DNA of 64,000 bases from Doryteuthis pealeii (GCA_023376005.1 CM042141.1:93920145-93984144); one strand, 5' to 3'; shown: positions 31,076 to 43,557, counted from the first letter of the stretch. The notes: generated from the sequence alone by a model not told the origin. A program made the numbers and translations.

Positions 31076-31734
31076 TGTTAAGCTGAAAAAGAATTGGCTG
31101 TGCAAATCTATCGAAACATAACTACTGCAACAAGCTGAGAACAGGTTATCAGTTAAATTATTTGAGCTATATATTGTAGTGATGGCTGAGAAGGAAATGC
31201 GTGCCAATAAAAACTTGTGTGTCTGTATCTGTAATATATTCTGTATTTTAAATTCTTGACCAATTCTATCAGTTTGTCCTTTTGAATAACTTTTGTTTTT
31301 TCTAGTTGAGCTGAAGAATTAATGAATAAACGGGTTTGTTTGTAAATTTGTTCAAGTCATGAGAAAATACGGGGGGGGGGTCTTTTCACTTATCAGGAAA
31401 CTAGTTGATTTTTGTACAGGTGCAAAAAAAAATTGAATCCTAAGAAACTACAAAAAAAGTTGTTTTACTATATGGAGTCGGATGAAGTTAAGGTGTCACT
31501 GGAGTCAGTAAAACTATACTCTGACTCCAATTGAATTTACTTTATATGGCTTTTAGTTTGGTCTGTAAAGTTATACAGTGCACACTCCTTACAAATGGAT
31601 AAAAAAAAATCACTGTTCAATATTTATTTGTAGGCCATAATCACTTAATTACATAAAGAGGTGTCTGAGTTAGAGGTGCCAAAATAGGAGTCAACGCTTT
31701 TGTGTTCAGACTCCACAGCCCTGTATACAAGGTG

Positions 31735-31865
31735 ATATAATGGTTAGCAAGCTAGTTTCACTGACCTATTACTATTGAATGAGTTTGACCACAGCTGGAT
31801 GCCCCATACTTGCAAACTTGTTACATACGACCTGTGGCAAATATGTTTGGTAAATACCTACAAGG
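31735..31865 (+). repeat. SINE-4 copy
   Basis: GATATAATGGTTAGCAAGCT, GAATGAGTTTGACCACAGC (decayed B box), TGGATGCCCCATACTTGC, and a TTTGGTAAATACCT end. Confidence 0.8.
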
Positions 31866-32097
31866 AAGTGGCAAAAAGGTCTTGATTATTGAATGAAATG
31901 CTAAGTTGTTTAAACCTTTTGTGAGTTGGTCTATTAAGTGTATATAGAGTGTTTGATAATTTTAGATATTGGAGTTAGAGCAAAAATTCATGATTTCAAA
32001 TGCTGATTTTTCAATGTACAGATCTTTTTGCAGGGGTAAACAGATACAGACAACATTATGTTGTATTTGTATTTTAAATATGCAGTACATACTAGGA

Positions 32098-32216
32098 GCA
32101 TCCCATCATGGTGTAATGGTTAGCAAGCTAGTCTTGTAGATCCATTACTACTGAATCACAGGTTTGATCCTCACTGGATGCCCCATACTTGTGGTAAAGG
32201 GTTGGTTAAATACCTG
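32098..32216 (+). repeat. SINE-4 copy
   Basis: Cleanest copy: CATGGTGTAATGGTTAGCAA, GTCTTGTAGATCCATTACTA, the B box GGTTTGATCCTCACTGGATG, and the tail GGGTTGGTTAAATACCT. About 119 bases. The body lacks the CACATCCTACC part seen at 30300. Confidence 0.85.
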
Positions 32217-32419
32217 TACTTGTGTATGTCAATCTAGCGTACTGTAAAATTTCATAAAATCAACTGATATACTTCTAGCTTTTTATTTTTAATTTAATTT
32301 TTTAATAGCTCCTGCTGAAACAGTGACTGTGCTCCTGTTGGGTTTATAATTGGTTTGTTCTTTTCAAGAGTAACATGTCAACTTCACTATATTCTGGCTT
32401 TTCTGTATCCTCTTAAGGT

Positions 32420-32740
32420 GTTCTGATAGCGCAGATTCCTATGACTCTCTCTCACCATCTGTCCCTATCAGTCATTGCTCTTGGCAAGTCCTCTGTATCT
32501 GCACAGCTGAATGTAAGTTTTTGCTGGTTGACCAACACTGTGTCCATGTGTAAGAGTCTATAGAACATTGCTTGTGAGTTCGTCTTTCACCATCAGTACC
32601 CAGCATGCCTTGCTCATCTTGCATAAATGGTTGCTGGCCATACAACTGCGGTTTTGTAGGGTGGTGCTTCCAGAATTTGTTCAAAAAAGCATGCACTATT
32701 CTTCCTCCCAGGCATTTTTTTATAATCAAATTGGTGCAAC
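32420..32740 (-). pseudogene. LINE-A C-terminal fragment, minus strand
   Basis: Minus-strand translation reads LNKFWKHHPTKPQLYGQQP near 32690-32630. After frameshifts come DERRTHKQ-like, TWTQCWSTSKN and the tail toward 32425. It corresponds to the LINE-A tail at 15078-15356. Confidence 0.8.
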
Positions 32741-32799
32741 TATACGGCAGTATTAACATGGCTAGGGCTTAGATCTCGGTTAAAATAAAATCGGATTTC

Positions 32800-33080
32800 A
32801 GCCTCTTAAACAAATGTTGATAAACGTTTTTTAAAGCAATTTTAAGGGTTGGTATGCCATTAAATAAATCCACAAACCTACTACCTATTAAGTATCATAG
32901 GGGACATAGGTGTATGGGATAATCATAAATATTCAACAGAAATGAAACTACCACTTCTACTTCAAGATATACATAAAATACATGTGATGATGACAATGAC
33001 CAGCTGACAGGTCTTCAAGCCTAATAGATTTAGCTGAAGATATAAGATGCTATTGGAGATTTGGTCTGGAATATATGGGA
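32800..33080. other. No gene recognised
   Basis: 32820-32880 contains TTGGTATGCCATTAAATAA, which resembles a SINE-1 tail. The rest is not identified. Confidence 0.4.
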
Positions 33081-33084
33081 CCAG

Positions 33085-33160
33085 TAGAGCTGGGCACCTC
33101 ACTGAGTGCCCCCATACTTCTGACCTTGTGCCACATCTAAGCTTAGTAGATAAATACATG
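33085..33160 (+). repeat. SINE-4 tail fragment
   Basis: TGAGTGCCCCCATACTTCTG, ACCTTGTGCCACATCTAAGC and TTAGTAGATAAATAC match SINE-4 bodies; the head is missing. Confidence 0.6.
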
Positions 33161-33550
33161 GAACCAGAAGAGAATCCTATTCATGAGTTATATAAGGAAA
33201 ACATTTGTTTTTTGACTTTCTCCTTCTACCCTCCACATTCTTGAGTGGTAGGGATTCTCATTAAATCTGGGTCTTGCATGATTTTTCAAGTTAATGGTTA
33301 TGTTATTGATAAATTAGTGGCAATCACTGTTGTCTAGGGATACAGATAAATTCTGGTGAAAGATCAGTGTAGCTTAAAAAAAAAAAATCCCCTGAAAGAT
33401 TATATAAGCAATCATAGAAGGCAACAGGAGGAAAGCTACCAACTTGGCACTGTCACTTTGAAGAAGACACTTACCAGTCTGTAGGCATCCATTTACCTGG
33501 TGGCACATGAAATGAGTCCTACTTTCTTGATGCTATTGATAGATTCTGGG

Positions 33551-33555
<5 letters not shown>

Positions 33556-33645
<90 letters not shown>
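33556..33645. repeat. (TA)45 microsatellite
   Basis: About 90 bases of pure TA, the longest in the window. Hydrophobic IYIYIY open frames on both strands come from it. Confidence 0.97.
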
Positions 33646-33647
<2 letters not shown>

Positions 33648-34295
33648 GGGGAAGGGAGGGATCTCCCTTTTGTAGGTACTTTCTGCAAAAGAAAGCTATT
33701 AGATGCATCTCACTGCATGATATAAATATCGGGTTGCTAAAACCTGTTCTTGCATCTCTACTGAACAAGACTTTATTCAACTGATAGAAACGGGCATTAA
33801 CATAGTGGGTGTTGGAGAACTTTTTGCCTGGGTATAATCTAGAGTTTGCTGGAATGATTGGTCCAGTTGATATATTAGTGGTCACTTTTTAATTTTTTTA
33901 AGGAAGTTTCTCTTTATACACCTGATGAGCGCTGGGAATAGATTGGTTGTAAGTTGTTAGCAACATTAAGAATACAACAGGGGTTTAAATTGTCCAGACA
34001 TTTGTTTCCTGTTTTAGCAGTAATGCAAGACATGTGTGTGCGCTGTTTATTGACATTCAATTTTAATGTATAATATAAACACTGCTAGGATTGTGTAAAG
34101 GTGGTTCTGCAAAATGTTATAATTAAAAGTGAGTGCTTTGTTTTCATGCTATTATACAATGACACAATTGCTGATTAAATTGTTTATCTTCATTTATTTA
34201 TTTTATGATTGACTTATTTGAATATACCCTCTATTTTGGAAACTTTCTGAAAAATACCAAGATTTAACATTCTCAGCCTCTGAAAGGGTTAGCAG
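33646..34295. other. No gene recognised
   Basis: AT-rich unique sequence without repeat landmarks. Confidence 0.4.
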
Positions 34296-34299
34296 ACTT

Positions 34300-34380
34300 T
34301 GTTGAGTCTGTTACACAGTACAGTCACCCATTAGATACTGAGCAGGCTCATTGGTGCTTAACTTCAATCTAGCAGGAATT
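34300..34380 (-). pseudogene. 5S rRNA-like fragment, minus strand
   Basis: On the minus strand: AGATTGAAGTTAAGCACCAA, TGAGCCTGCTCAGTATCTAA, TGGGTGACTGTACTGTG. The TGAAGTTAAGC and CAGTAYYTAAWGGGTGAC blocks match 5S rRNA and the copy at 29771. It is more diverged and shorter than that copy. Confidence 0.65.
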
Positions 34381-34629
34381 TGCTTTTAGCATAACTTGAC
34401 CATAAAATGTCTACTTCTGAAAATTATATAAAAACTCTAAATTTTGATAATTTTTATCTTGATTGCTATTTTGTGGATCGTTTTATGAACAATGAAAATA
34501 GTTTTTTTTTTTTTTTTTTAATGGGATATTTTAATAGTAAATACATTGGATTTAAATTTCTTTCAGTATGTGATGTGTTTTTTATCTTAATTCCTGTAAT
34601 TGTGTATAACCATAACTCTTGCTTTTTTT

Positions 34630-35070
34630 AACTTTAGACTATGAAATACTGGGGGTAAAAGAATTTTGCGTATGATATGCATTAACTTTTTATTTTGAAT
34701 TTGTACTAGCTAAATTTAGCATTTGTTTTATTTTTTTTTATTGGTTTTTACTGAGTAAAAATAAGAATTTATAGTTTATATTATTTTAAAACTCAAAATT
34801 TAGAACCTATTTAGAGCAAACACTTGGACATGTCACACAAAAAATGCAACAAGCTTGCAGCAAAAAACTCATTAGGGGGAAACAAAATTATAAAGAAATG
34901 CACATTCCAGTGGTTATTTGTCTAATGGTGTAAAACAAATTAGTTTAGACTATAGATATTACTTACATTTTGGTAATTCTGTCCCAGCATATGACCAGAA
35001 AACAGTTAATTATATAGTTCTCTTGTATAATGCACACCCCAAGTTTTGGGTTGGGGGGAAATAGTGAGTC
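34630..35070 (+). mobile_element. Non-autonomous DNA element, copy 1
   Basis: It shares three blocks in order with 44432-45060: GCGTATGATATGCATTAA-like, TAGCTAAATTTAGCATTTGTT-like, then ATTCCAGTGGTTATTTG and AGACTATAGATAT. The right edge has TGTATAATGCACACCCC, which is the reverse complement of the left-edge style sequence, suggesting inverted ends. It is non-coding. Confidence 0.55.
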
Positions 35071-36252
35071 TTAAATTACAGTAAGTTATTTTCTATTGAA
35101 AATATGGAGCAACCTGACTTTTCTCAATATTTTCAAAACATCTCTTAAAAGTTAGATAAATATTAGATGTTCTAATGAAACCATTGTGCTTATTTGTCCT
35201 TTTACAGATTGCATGATTTACATATTGTAATGTTGTGACATTGTTGCATCATCTGCCATTTTTATATTTTGATTTGTTACTAGATCCTGTTTGTAAAAAG
35301 AGTATATCCTTATAGAATGATGATTAATGATCACCTCATTCTTTTTTTTTTTTTTTTTTTTTTTTTTTGTAAACTTGGTAAAATGTAATATTTTGAATAC
35401 ATTTACATAAACAAGTTTGGCTTAAGGTTCCCTCACTTAAAATTGATTTAAAAATAGAATACAAATAACTTTGTATTTAGATGTGTTTTTTTTTTGTTTT
35501 TTTTTTCATGCTGATGTCCTCATCTTTATTGTTGTATACATGACATTTCGGCTGATGTGCCCTCCAACCTTCAGGTGTTACTTGTTGTAATTGGGAACCT
35601 TCATGGAACTTTGAATTGAGCCTTTTATTTGATCGATTGGGTTAGATTGTTCTCGTTCTGTTAACCATGACAGAGTACAAGTGTTAAATGTTGTTTTTGC
35701 CTGTAGTCAAGATTAAGCCTGCGACCTCCCAGATGATTTTCAATTAGAACTGTATTAACTCAAATCTTGTATCCATGACACCATGTGTCCAACTGGACAA
35801 ATGTTATTTATATAACAGATGAGGACAACAGTCTGAAAAACCTAAATAATATAAATCAAGCCTCATCTCAAAAGTCAAGCAAATTTATTTTTTATTGATT
35901 AAAATTTATAAATGCCTGTCCATTGATTCATCCTCAATTTTTAAAACTTTGACTTATAAAAAGATTGTATTAATAGTTTAATTTTATTTTAACCTTTTCA
36001 TTTTGAAATTGTCAAACGATGTAAATTTCTCTTAATACTGATTGTGACTTATGACCATATTTCTGGGTTGTAGTTCTTTTCTATTCTATATTGACCTATT
36101 GAGTTGCCTGCTTGTGAAAAGGGGTTGGGTTAATACATATATTGACATTACATATCTGAACATAAGGACTCCCCTACCCCACCCAGGAAGCTTAAGTATT
36201 TCTATTTTAAGAGCAAGTTCTTTTATTTGTGGGATATTTTCAGTGTTTATAT
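35071..36252. other. No gene recognised
   Basis: AT-rich sequence with a T27 run at 35342-35368. The stretch around 35520-35800 has moderate complexity (ATGACATTTCGGCTGATGTGC and following) but no frame that I can assign. Confidence 0.4.
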
Positions 36253-36372
36253 ATGCAGGATGTTTTGGAAAAATTTCTCAAATTTCATAATCTAATAATT
36301 TGACCAATTCTCGTTCAAATGATCTCAAATTTTAACAGCATGTGTAAGTTGGGTAGTATTCCCAGTTGACTT

Positions 36373-36410
<38 letters not shown>

Positions 36411-37064
36411 AGTTTATTTAATCACATTAATTATATATAGCTATGTAAATGAAGCTCAGAACTGTTTGAATTATGCAAATATCCCCAGTGGTTCAAAAGT
36501 TATGAGAATTTAAAGCCCTGAAATTGGGGGTACAAAGGTAGACGTGATTTTGTTAAAAAAATATCAAATCAAAGACCAATTCAAAACAAGAAATTCAATA
36601 ATTTCTTCATTTCTTTTATTTTTGGAGCAATTTTGATAAAACTTGAAATTCTTATGTAAAATTGTATGTCCTTTCTGATTCTGCACTCAAATTTTATGTA
36701 TCTTTATGCTGGAATCAATTATTTGGGGAATAAGAAGTAGGGATATCAACTTTTTTTTTTTTTTTTTCTCCCCCCCCCCCCAAGATTATTCAGCATTTTC
36801 ATTTAATACAGCATATATACACACAATTATAGTATTAATTTATATGAATAACATCACTTTGGACTTTAAATACCTGTTATGTTGTATTACATGCAAGAAA
36901 TGGAATAACTCTTTGTAGAATTTAACAAAATCTGTCCTGCATGTGCAGCTTTGTTTATGTAAGTTAGCTTCTTTTTTTTTTTTTTTTTTTTTTTTTTCCC
37001 CAAAAATTGATAGTCTGACAAAAATCCTGAAGGTATACAATCATTAAAATGTCACACATTATAT

Positions 37065-38065
37065 ATGAATAATTCTGAGACTCTTATTAATTATAGTGTT
37101 TTTGGGGGTTTTTTTTTTCTCTTGTACTTTTTGAAGAAATCTTTGGTCTGTTGTGGTTTTGCTTCCAAAGATCGGAAAAGAAAAATACAAGTTTCTGCTG
37201 GTAGTTACAAGTGTCTTCTAATTAAGTGTAAAATTTCAAGAATATTGATAAAGATTAGCTACTTTGATTTTACAAATAATGTAAGGTGTTAGAATTTGAC
37301 CACAGAAAAAAATTTGTATAAGGCATTTTTGCCTGTTCGAAGACAAAATACCGTTTTAACTTGCTGTACAAAAATAATTCAATCGATAAAAACACATACA
37401 AATTACATATTTAGAAAGACTTTCTTTCCAACCATATAAATATTTTTAAGATTAGATCAGAAATACTCAAGAAATTGCTGATTAAACCAATTATGGTTGG
37501 AAATTTAACGTGTGCTGGGGGTTTGTTTACGTATTAAAAATGACTAAATTAAAAAAAAAATTTTTTTAAATTCCACCTTCCACATAAGTCTGACAGTTAA
37601 CTGTCATCCTAATGTCCTATATTTTATATCAAAATAATTCTGAGAATATCTTCTATTAAGGATATAGCGCCGTTTTTTTTTGGGGGGGGGGTCTTGCTTA
37701 TGTTATACTTTTTGAAGAAATCTGTCAACTTTGGTCTGTTGTTACACTTCCAAAGGTCGGAAAAGAAAAATATAAGTTTCTGCTGGTAGTTAAAAGTGCC
37801 TCCTAATTAATTGTAAAATTTCAAGGATATTGATAAAGATTATCTTTGATTTTGCAAAACAAAATAGCCTATAAAATTTAGTCTAAAAAGTCATATTTTG
37901 TTTTTGGCTGTTTAAAGCAAAATATCATTTTTAACTCGCTGTAAAAAAAATAATTTGATGGATAAAAGCACGTAAATTTACATATTTATAAATATTTTTT
38001 CTTTCCAACCATATAAATATTTTTAAGATTGGACCAGAAATACTCGAGAAATTGCGATTTGAACT
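37065..38065. repeat. Internal direct duplication within the transposon
   Basis: The two blocks share TATAAGTTTCTGCTGGTAG or ATACAAGTTTCTGCTGG, ATTGATAAAGATTA, and AACCATATAAATATTTTTAA near their ends. A roughly 130-base spacer containing TCTGACAGTTAACTGTC separates them. Confidence 0.8.
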
Positions 38066-38104
38066 GATGAAGGTGAAAATTTGCCAATGTCCACTGATTT
38101 TTAC

Positions 38105-38195
38105 CAAAGTCGACAAGGTGGTCTAATGTTGGTATTGGCCTGACAGCAAGTGAGTCTAGCCCCTTTTTACTAGTGCTAGACCAAGGAGATTGTTT

Positions 38196-38235
<40 letters not shown>

Positions 38236-38350
38236 CATCTAAGGAAAAGCGCCAAACCTACCATCAGCTCTTCACTTTACGGTCAAGATCCCTGATATAC
38301 TCATATGCTGAGTTGGTGAGGGCCGGTATTGAACCAGGAACCTTGCGTGT
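38105..38350 (-). repeat. SINE-2, minus strand, with T38 insertion
   Basis: AATGTTGGTATTGGCCTGAC, a GTGAGTCTAGCCCC tail, CTAGACCAAGGAGATTG, then a T38 run where sibling copies have five T's. CACTTTACGGTCAAGATCCC, ACTCATATGCTGAGTTGG and the B box GGTATTGAACCAGGAACC follow. The tRNA 5' half is missing. Confidence 0.8.
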
Positions 38351-38488
38351 AGAAACTCAAAATTCTACATATAAATGGCATTTTTTAATCTTAAACAAAC
38401 ATGTTAAAATTTGAGATCATTTGAACAAGAATTGCTTAAGTTATTAGATTACAAAATTATATCAATTTTTTCTGAAATGCTCTGTATA

Positions 38489-38725
38489 TTGAAAAGGCAT
38501 TAAATCTATAGTATTACTACTAAATGTTATGAGTAGTTATTTACCCAACCTATTCGCCACGAGGCTCCAAGTATGGGGCATCCAGCTAGGATCTAACTGG
38601 CTATTCCATAATGGATCTACGATACTAACTTTTTTGTTTTATCAAAAAATGTTGTGCCCTGTATGTAATTCAATATTTAACCTGGATTATAATGAACTGA
38701 AACTTTTCATATATATTACTTATTT
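38489..38725. other. No gene recognised
   Basis: A stretch near 38560 (CGAGGCTCCAAGTATGGGGC, ATCCAGCTAGGATC) looks like a SINE-4 body on the minus strand but is too short to classify. Confidence 0.35.
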
Positions 38726-38727
38726 TT

Positions 38728-39058
38728 TCAAGCTCTAGCTGTGTCAGTACTACTGGATGGTTGCATATGATGCATAAAATGTTTGAAGGAAAAACTACAT
38801 TGGAACTACATCTACACGAGGATGTTGCATGCTATTTTGATTAAATCATGGAAACAGCACCCTAAAAACGGCAATTGTAAGACCATTTACCTCCAATAAT
38901 GCTAGGCACTGCTGGAGAGGTCAGGATACTTGCAAATGACACTTTTCTATAGACACACCAGTGTTGGCTAACCAGCAAAGACTTACATTCATCATATCTG
39001 TGTAGACACTGGATGCCATCTAGAAGACTTACCAAGAGCCATGGTTAATAGGTATGAA
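38728..39058 (+). pseudogene. LINE-A C-terminal fragment
   Basis: Contains CTGTGTCAGTACTACTGGAT (the VSVLLDGC region), CATGGAAACAGCACCC (WKQHP), GGCACTGCTGGAGAGGTCAG (HCWRG), CCAGCAAAGACTTACATTC (PAKTYI) and GTAGACACTGGATGCC (VDTGC). Frameshifts separate the pieces. It covers the same part as 15012-15365. Confidence 0.8.
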
Positions 39059-39690
39059 TGGCAAGTCAAAGGAATCTGCTGTTGGCATGCCTTAATGATT
39101 TTACATTAAGAAAACTTTCTATATTCCCTCTATCCTGTACAGTATTAAATATTAATCTATATATTAATGCTCATTGTAACTATGTACCTATTGTTTATGT
39201 CACTTTCAGTTATAAATGTACATGCATTATCAGTTGCTTTTGTTAAACTCCAGTTTTAACAAAGTATAAGAGGGTAGGAAGACTTTTAGATATGCCAGCT
39301 AGGTGAGAGTAAAATGTTAGGGAAGAAACTCGGGGTGAAAAGAGGATTTGAATGGTTAATGTTTAATAATAGAAGAATTAAGTTCTTGCTTTCTACGTTC
39401 TTTTTTCATATAACTAAAAGATAATTTTATATTTGATTAGTTTTGTTGAATTACCATGAAACCAACTGGTTAATGTTGCTAAGTTATTTTTGGTAAAAAT
39501 AAAACTCCAACTTATGCTTTCATGTTCTAACATTGGGGTGGAGGGAAGAGAATAAGAATTGAAATTATGCTGGAACCACCACCACCACTACACAAGCTCA
39601 TGGCTAAATATCAAAAGAAAAAAAAATACTTAATTTGCTTAGTTTGGCACAAGGCTAGTGAATATTGAACCTACTTCTACATAATTAATC
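39059..39690. other. No gene recognised
   Basis: AT-rich unique sequence. Confidence 0.4.
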
Positions 39691-39693
39691 TGA

Positions 39694-39930
39694 AATTGGT
39701 CTAGCTCAGTTGGTAGAACCTGAACCAAGTACCACAAGGTACTTGGTTCAATAGCAGCCCTCTCCAACTCTGTGCAGGATTAGTACAGCTTGGATCTGTG
39801 TGGTAAAGTGGGGAGCTGATGGTAAATGAGGTGCTCCACCTCAAACGCAAAAACAATCTCTAGCACTAGTGAAAAGGGGGATAAGACTTCCTCACTGACT
39901 GGCTGATACGACAATAAGTTATTCTGCTGA
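39694..39930 (+). repeat. SINE-2, plus strand
   Basis: GGTCTAGCTCAGTTGGTAGA head, then a duplicated ACCAAGTACCACAAGGTAC palindromic stretch around the B-box site, CCAACTCTGTGCAGGATTAG, GTGGTAAAGTGGGGAGCTG, GCTCCACCTCAAACGC, CAATCTCTAGCACTAGTG and GATACGACAATAAG. The corresponding A5 in ACGCAAAAACAATC has not expanded, unlike the T38 of the opposite-strand copy at 38198. Confidence 0.85.
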
Positions 39931-40409
39931 CTTTACATTTGACTTTTTCTAACTATTAAACCCTGAGGTGTTTTTTATTTTAAGGTAACTTGTTTGAATG
40001 TCACCTTTTGGTGGTTTCTACTGGAATTCAATGTCTGAACACTTCCCTACCCTTTTCTTTAATTGTATATATTATTTGCAAATGTTAATTATCCTCACTA
40101 AGTTAAATTATTCAACTATTAATGTTATTATGCCTGCTGTCAGTGCAGACAGTTTAAGGATTTTTTTGTTTTGTCAATTTATATTTTAATTAGAAAAAAA
40201 AATGACTTTGAAACTGTGATAACCTGATTGGACTGGAAATTTATTTATTCTTTTAAGTTAAAGCATATGCATAGTAGATAACAATTCTGTCCAATGTGTG
40301 GACAAAACTGTCAGTTTAATCCCACCAATTAAGCTAACAATGGTGTACATCATAACTTCATCTATTTGAAGGAAGGTTCAAAGAACTTTAATACCATTGT
40401 TCATTGTAA

Positions 40410-40440
40410 TAAATACACACACACACACACACACACACAC
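40410..40440. repeat. (CA)n microsatellite
   Basis: CA dinucleotides followed by CTATATAT. Confidence 0.95.
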
Positions 40441-40584
40441 ATCTATATATCTATATCTAATTATCTTGAGTAGTTTAGTGATTAATTTTTAACTATATCA
40501 AATGATTTTTTTGACTAAAGTCTCAGAAGTTGTTTTTAACTTCTTTTTTTTTTCTTTGAGTAATAGCCATTTTGAATGTATTTT

Positions 40585-40735
40585 GCCAGTTAGTTCAGTC
40601 AATCGAGCATTCGTCTTGGAATTGTAAGGTTCCAGGTTTGATACCAATCCTTGTAGTGCTCCACCTCAGCAAAGCAATCTCCCTGGTCTAGCACAAACGA
40701 AAAGGGATAGACTCCCTCACTCTGCAGACTCTATT
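40585..40735 (+). repeat. SINE-2, plus strand, shortened
   Basis: GCCAGTTAGTTCAGTCAATC head, B box GGTTCCAGGTTTGATACC, then directly GCTCCACCTCAGCAAAGC, AATCTCCCTGGTCTAGCAC and GGGATAGACTCCCTCAC. A central part of the body is deleted. Confidence 0.85.
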
Positions 40736-41234
40736 TACTATGCTGGTATTGCCAAAATCCTTAAGCTTTTTTTTTCTTTTTCTTTTTCTTTCTGCAAAAT
40801 GGTATCCTGGTCAAATATCTTAAATAAATGTTTGCAACAGTTGTTCTTCAAACTCTGTATGTGATCATTCTTGTACTTAAAGTAGGCTATGAATATTCCT
40901 AAACTATTAACTTCCAGAGAAAGGAACAGTAGGTGTCCTGAGGATTTGTGGGGGGGGGGGGTCAATTAATACTAAATAGTCTGTTTACAAGATAATGGGT
41001 GGGTTGAGGAATATGCTGTCAAATGAAGTTCCTTTGTAATTATGTCACTGTATTCATTACATATGCATGCCTGAACTAAAGAATGACTAAACAAAAAAAA
41101 AACAATACAAATTGCCCCCCCTCCCTTTTTATTTTTTGTATAAATAGGGCACAGTTTGGTTACTCCTTCAAAACTCAAGTAAAAAAAAAAATATAAAACA
41201 ATTAGATGTTCTTACTTTTTATATTAGTTGGAAA

Positions 41235-41445
41235 ATTGAGGCTGTTTGCATTTCACATAGTGCTAATACTCTTGGGAAAGGTATGAATCCAACTGTTCTC
41301 CCTCCAGCTATGGGTAAGGCAGACTAGGCTCTTTAACCTCGGTTAGGCAACTAGTCTTGGTGAAAGAACTCAGAGTTAACCTGTTAGACTCTGCTTAAGA
41401 AATTAACCTTGTCACATCCTGCTTGTGAGTAGGGAAATATGTATT
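41235..41445 (+). repeat. SINE-3, plus strand, headless
   Basis: TAGTGCTAATACTCTTGGG, CCTCCAGCTATGGGTAAGGC, AGACTAGGCTCTTTAACCTC, GACTCTGCTTAAGAAATTAA and GTCACATCCTGCTTGTGAG. The tRNA head is missing. Confidence 0.8.
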
Positions 41446-43555
41446 TAACCTTGTAGCTGTTGACTAAATAAGTACTTTTCGAATGGCTTTTACCTACTTT
41501 GTTGGATTGAGTAAATTGTAATTTCATGCCTCTGATTCACCATTTTATTACTTTTTTTTAAAAAAGTAATTTGTATTCAATTTTATTTGTTGCATTTTAT
41601 TGATGTGGTTATTTATAAATTCTATTATAACAATTAAGCAATTTTCTTTCTCCAAACCACTCCCCCACCCCCATTCCAGTTGGGGGTGATACCATTCACT
41701 TTCAAAATGTTCTAGAGCAGGGCTTCTAACTTTTTTCTTGATGCACCCCTTGTAACCAAATTTCCCCATGCGTCCTGGGGGGGGGTAAATTTTTCCAGTA
41801 CTGGAAAAGGTTTTTTTTTTTTTTTTCTCAAATCCTTGGAAAATTTTGTAATTTGTCCTGGAAAATTTCAATTATCGGAGACAAAATTAATGTTATTGTT
41901 ACACTTAATAAATGTAACGAGTAAAATAACAATGTTTTTTTTTTTTTTTTTTTTTTTTTTTCTTTTGTTTTTTTTAACGCTCACCAAATCTACCTAAGAT
42001 TTCCCAAATTAGTCATGAATATTCATTAAACGGTAAAAATGCTTCTGATTGGATGGGTACTTGTTAATTTTATCCGATGAAGTTTCGCTTTCATGATGTA
42101 GCGATATTTTTATTTTTACGTGACACTGAACAAGACAAGAATTTATCAGCGTCAGACTACTTTAAAGATATTTGTTAAAGCTTTAAAAAATAAATTCGTT
42201 TTACAAGACGTAAAGTTCAGAACGTTTAACTTTAATATTTTCTTTATAATCATGTTCATCGGTGTTTAATCAATTTCAAATGATTTTGAGAAAAAAAGTA
42301 AATATTTTAGCAAGGCTTAAAATTTGTTTTAAATGAATATTTTGTTAAGTCAAATGATTTTCACAAATCCACAATTGAATTGACATAATTTTAATTTTAT
42401 CATAACAAATACCATTATTTATAAGAAAGTTGGAGTAAAATGCTCAGAAAAAGTTTATTTGAGGAAGTGAGCTAAAAAAAAAATTTAAAAAAATAATTTA
42501 TCTAAAACATTGGGTGGGGGTGTAAAATATCTAAATTGATTTGCTGATAAATAAATAAAAAAAAACTAATGTTGATCATGGCTAAGCAAAAACAGGAGGC
42601 CAGGCAAGTTTGTTGTACAGGATGTCCATAAAGTCAGTGTGCTTTAAATAATTTATAACTTTAAAGTTCACATGGACTTTGTAGGCATCATCTATAATAA
42701 ACCCAAGATAATTCATTAACCCTGCATCATAAAAAAAATAAGAATAAAACTGTCTAAATGTGTCTATTAGATTAATATCGATTAAATTATGAAATTGCCG
42801 TGAACAAGTGCTGTCCTGGAAAATGATTTCCTAAAACAAGTCGGAACCCTGTCAAAATAAACTGAATATTGCTGACATTATTTTCTTAGTCTCAATGGAT
42901 GCCATGATCAAATTAATTTTTAAAAAGAAACTAACTTTAGTCCTAAAAATTTTTAATGGAATATTGAATCTTATAACACCCACACTAATACTTGGCAACA
43001 CTAAAATTAATTTAACAAGTGAAGATCTGGATCTCTTTGGTCAGATTTTTTAATTTTTTTTTATTTAACTTTAATTTTACCACTTGAAAATCTCTTACCA
43101 TGGATAAGAATTAAAATTTTGGGCTTTGTATTTTATTTTTCCATTATCATTAACTTTTCTTTTCATTTTCTTTTTTTAACAATAAATAAAAATAAATCTT
43201 GAGTATTACTGAAGATACTTAAATTTTATCAAGTTTATAGGTTTGAGATTGGTAAATAAACTTGATTTAGAATGGATCAGATTATCCTCATTCCTTTGCT
43301 ATAACCATGGAACCATTTCTCCGCTTGAAAGCCAATTTGTTAAAAATAGATTTCCTTTCCCCAATAACCAGTTTTCTGTGACCATGTGATTACAGAAAAC
43401 ATTCTTTCTGTTTGGTATTTGAATAATAACTATATATATTTTTCTGTGAACTTTTGGTTAGTTTCATGTAATGACTTCTGCAGATATACATGTATGGATT
43501 TGGGGAATACTGTTGACAGATTTGAGTGTTTCAACTTATGAAAAAATCATTGAGA
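41446..43555. other. No gene recognised
   Basis: T runs lie at 41809-41826 and 41935-41960. AGCAGGGCTTCTAACTTTTT at 41717 resembles the start of a hAT-type element but no matching end was found. ACAGGATGTCCATAAAGTC at 42619 looks like a terminal sequence of another DNA element, again unpaired. Confidence 0.4.
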
Positions 43556-43557
43556 AA

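Larger units (their letters stand above)
36253..38488 (+). mobile_element. 2.2-kb TIR DNA transposon without a coding region
   Basis: The left end (36253-36355: GCAGGATGTTTTGGAAAAAT, TCATAATCTAATAATTTG, CGTTCAAATGATCTCAAATT) is the reverse complement of the right end (38375-38487: AATTTGAGATCATTTGAAC, TATTAGATTACAAAATTAT, TTCTGAAATGCTCTGTATA). Inverted repeats of about 105 bases are therefore seen. The interior contains two direct copies of a roughly 420-base block (about 37065-37500 and 37625-38065), each with TTTGAAGAAATCT, GGTCTGTTG and GGTCGGAAAAGAAAAAT-like landmarks. A SINE-2 (38105-38350) is inserted near the right end. No transposase frame exists. A partial inverted copy is at 55500-56665. 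Confidence 0.8.

Noticed and set aside
33500..33885. Membrane-protein-like frames rich in IY repeats
   Set aside because: They are translations of (TA)n. The same occurs at 1957, 3136, 5077 and 14239.
42619..42640. Terminal sequence of another DNA transposon
   Set aside because: It looks like a transposon end, but I found no matching opposite end within several kilobases.
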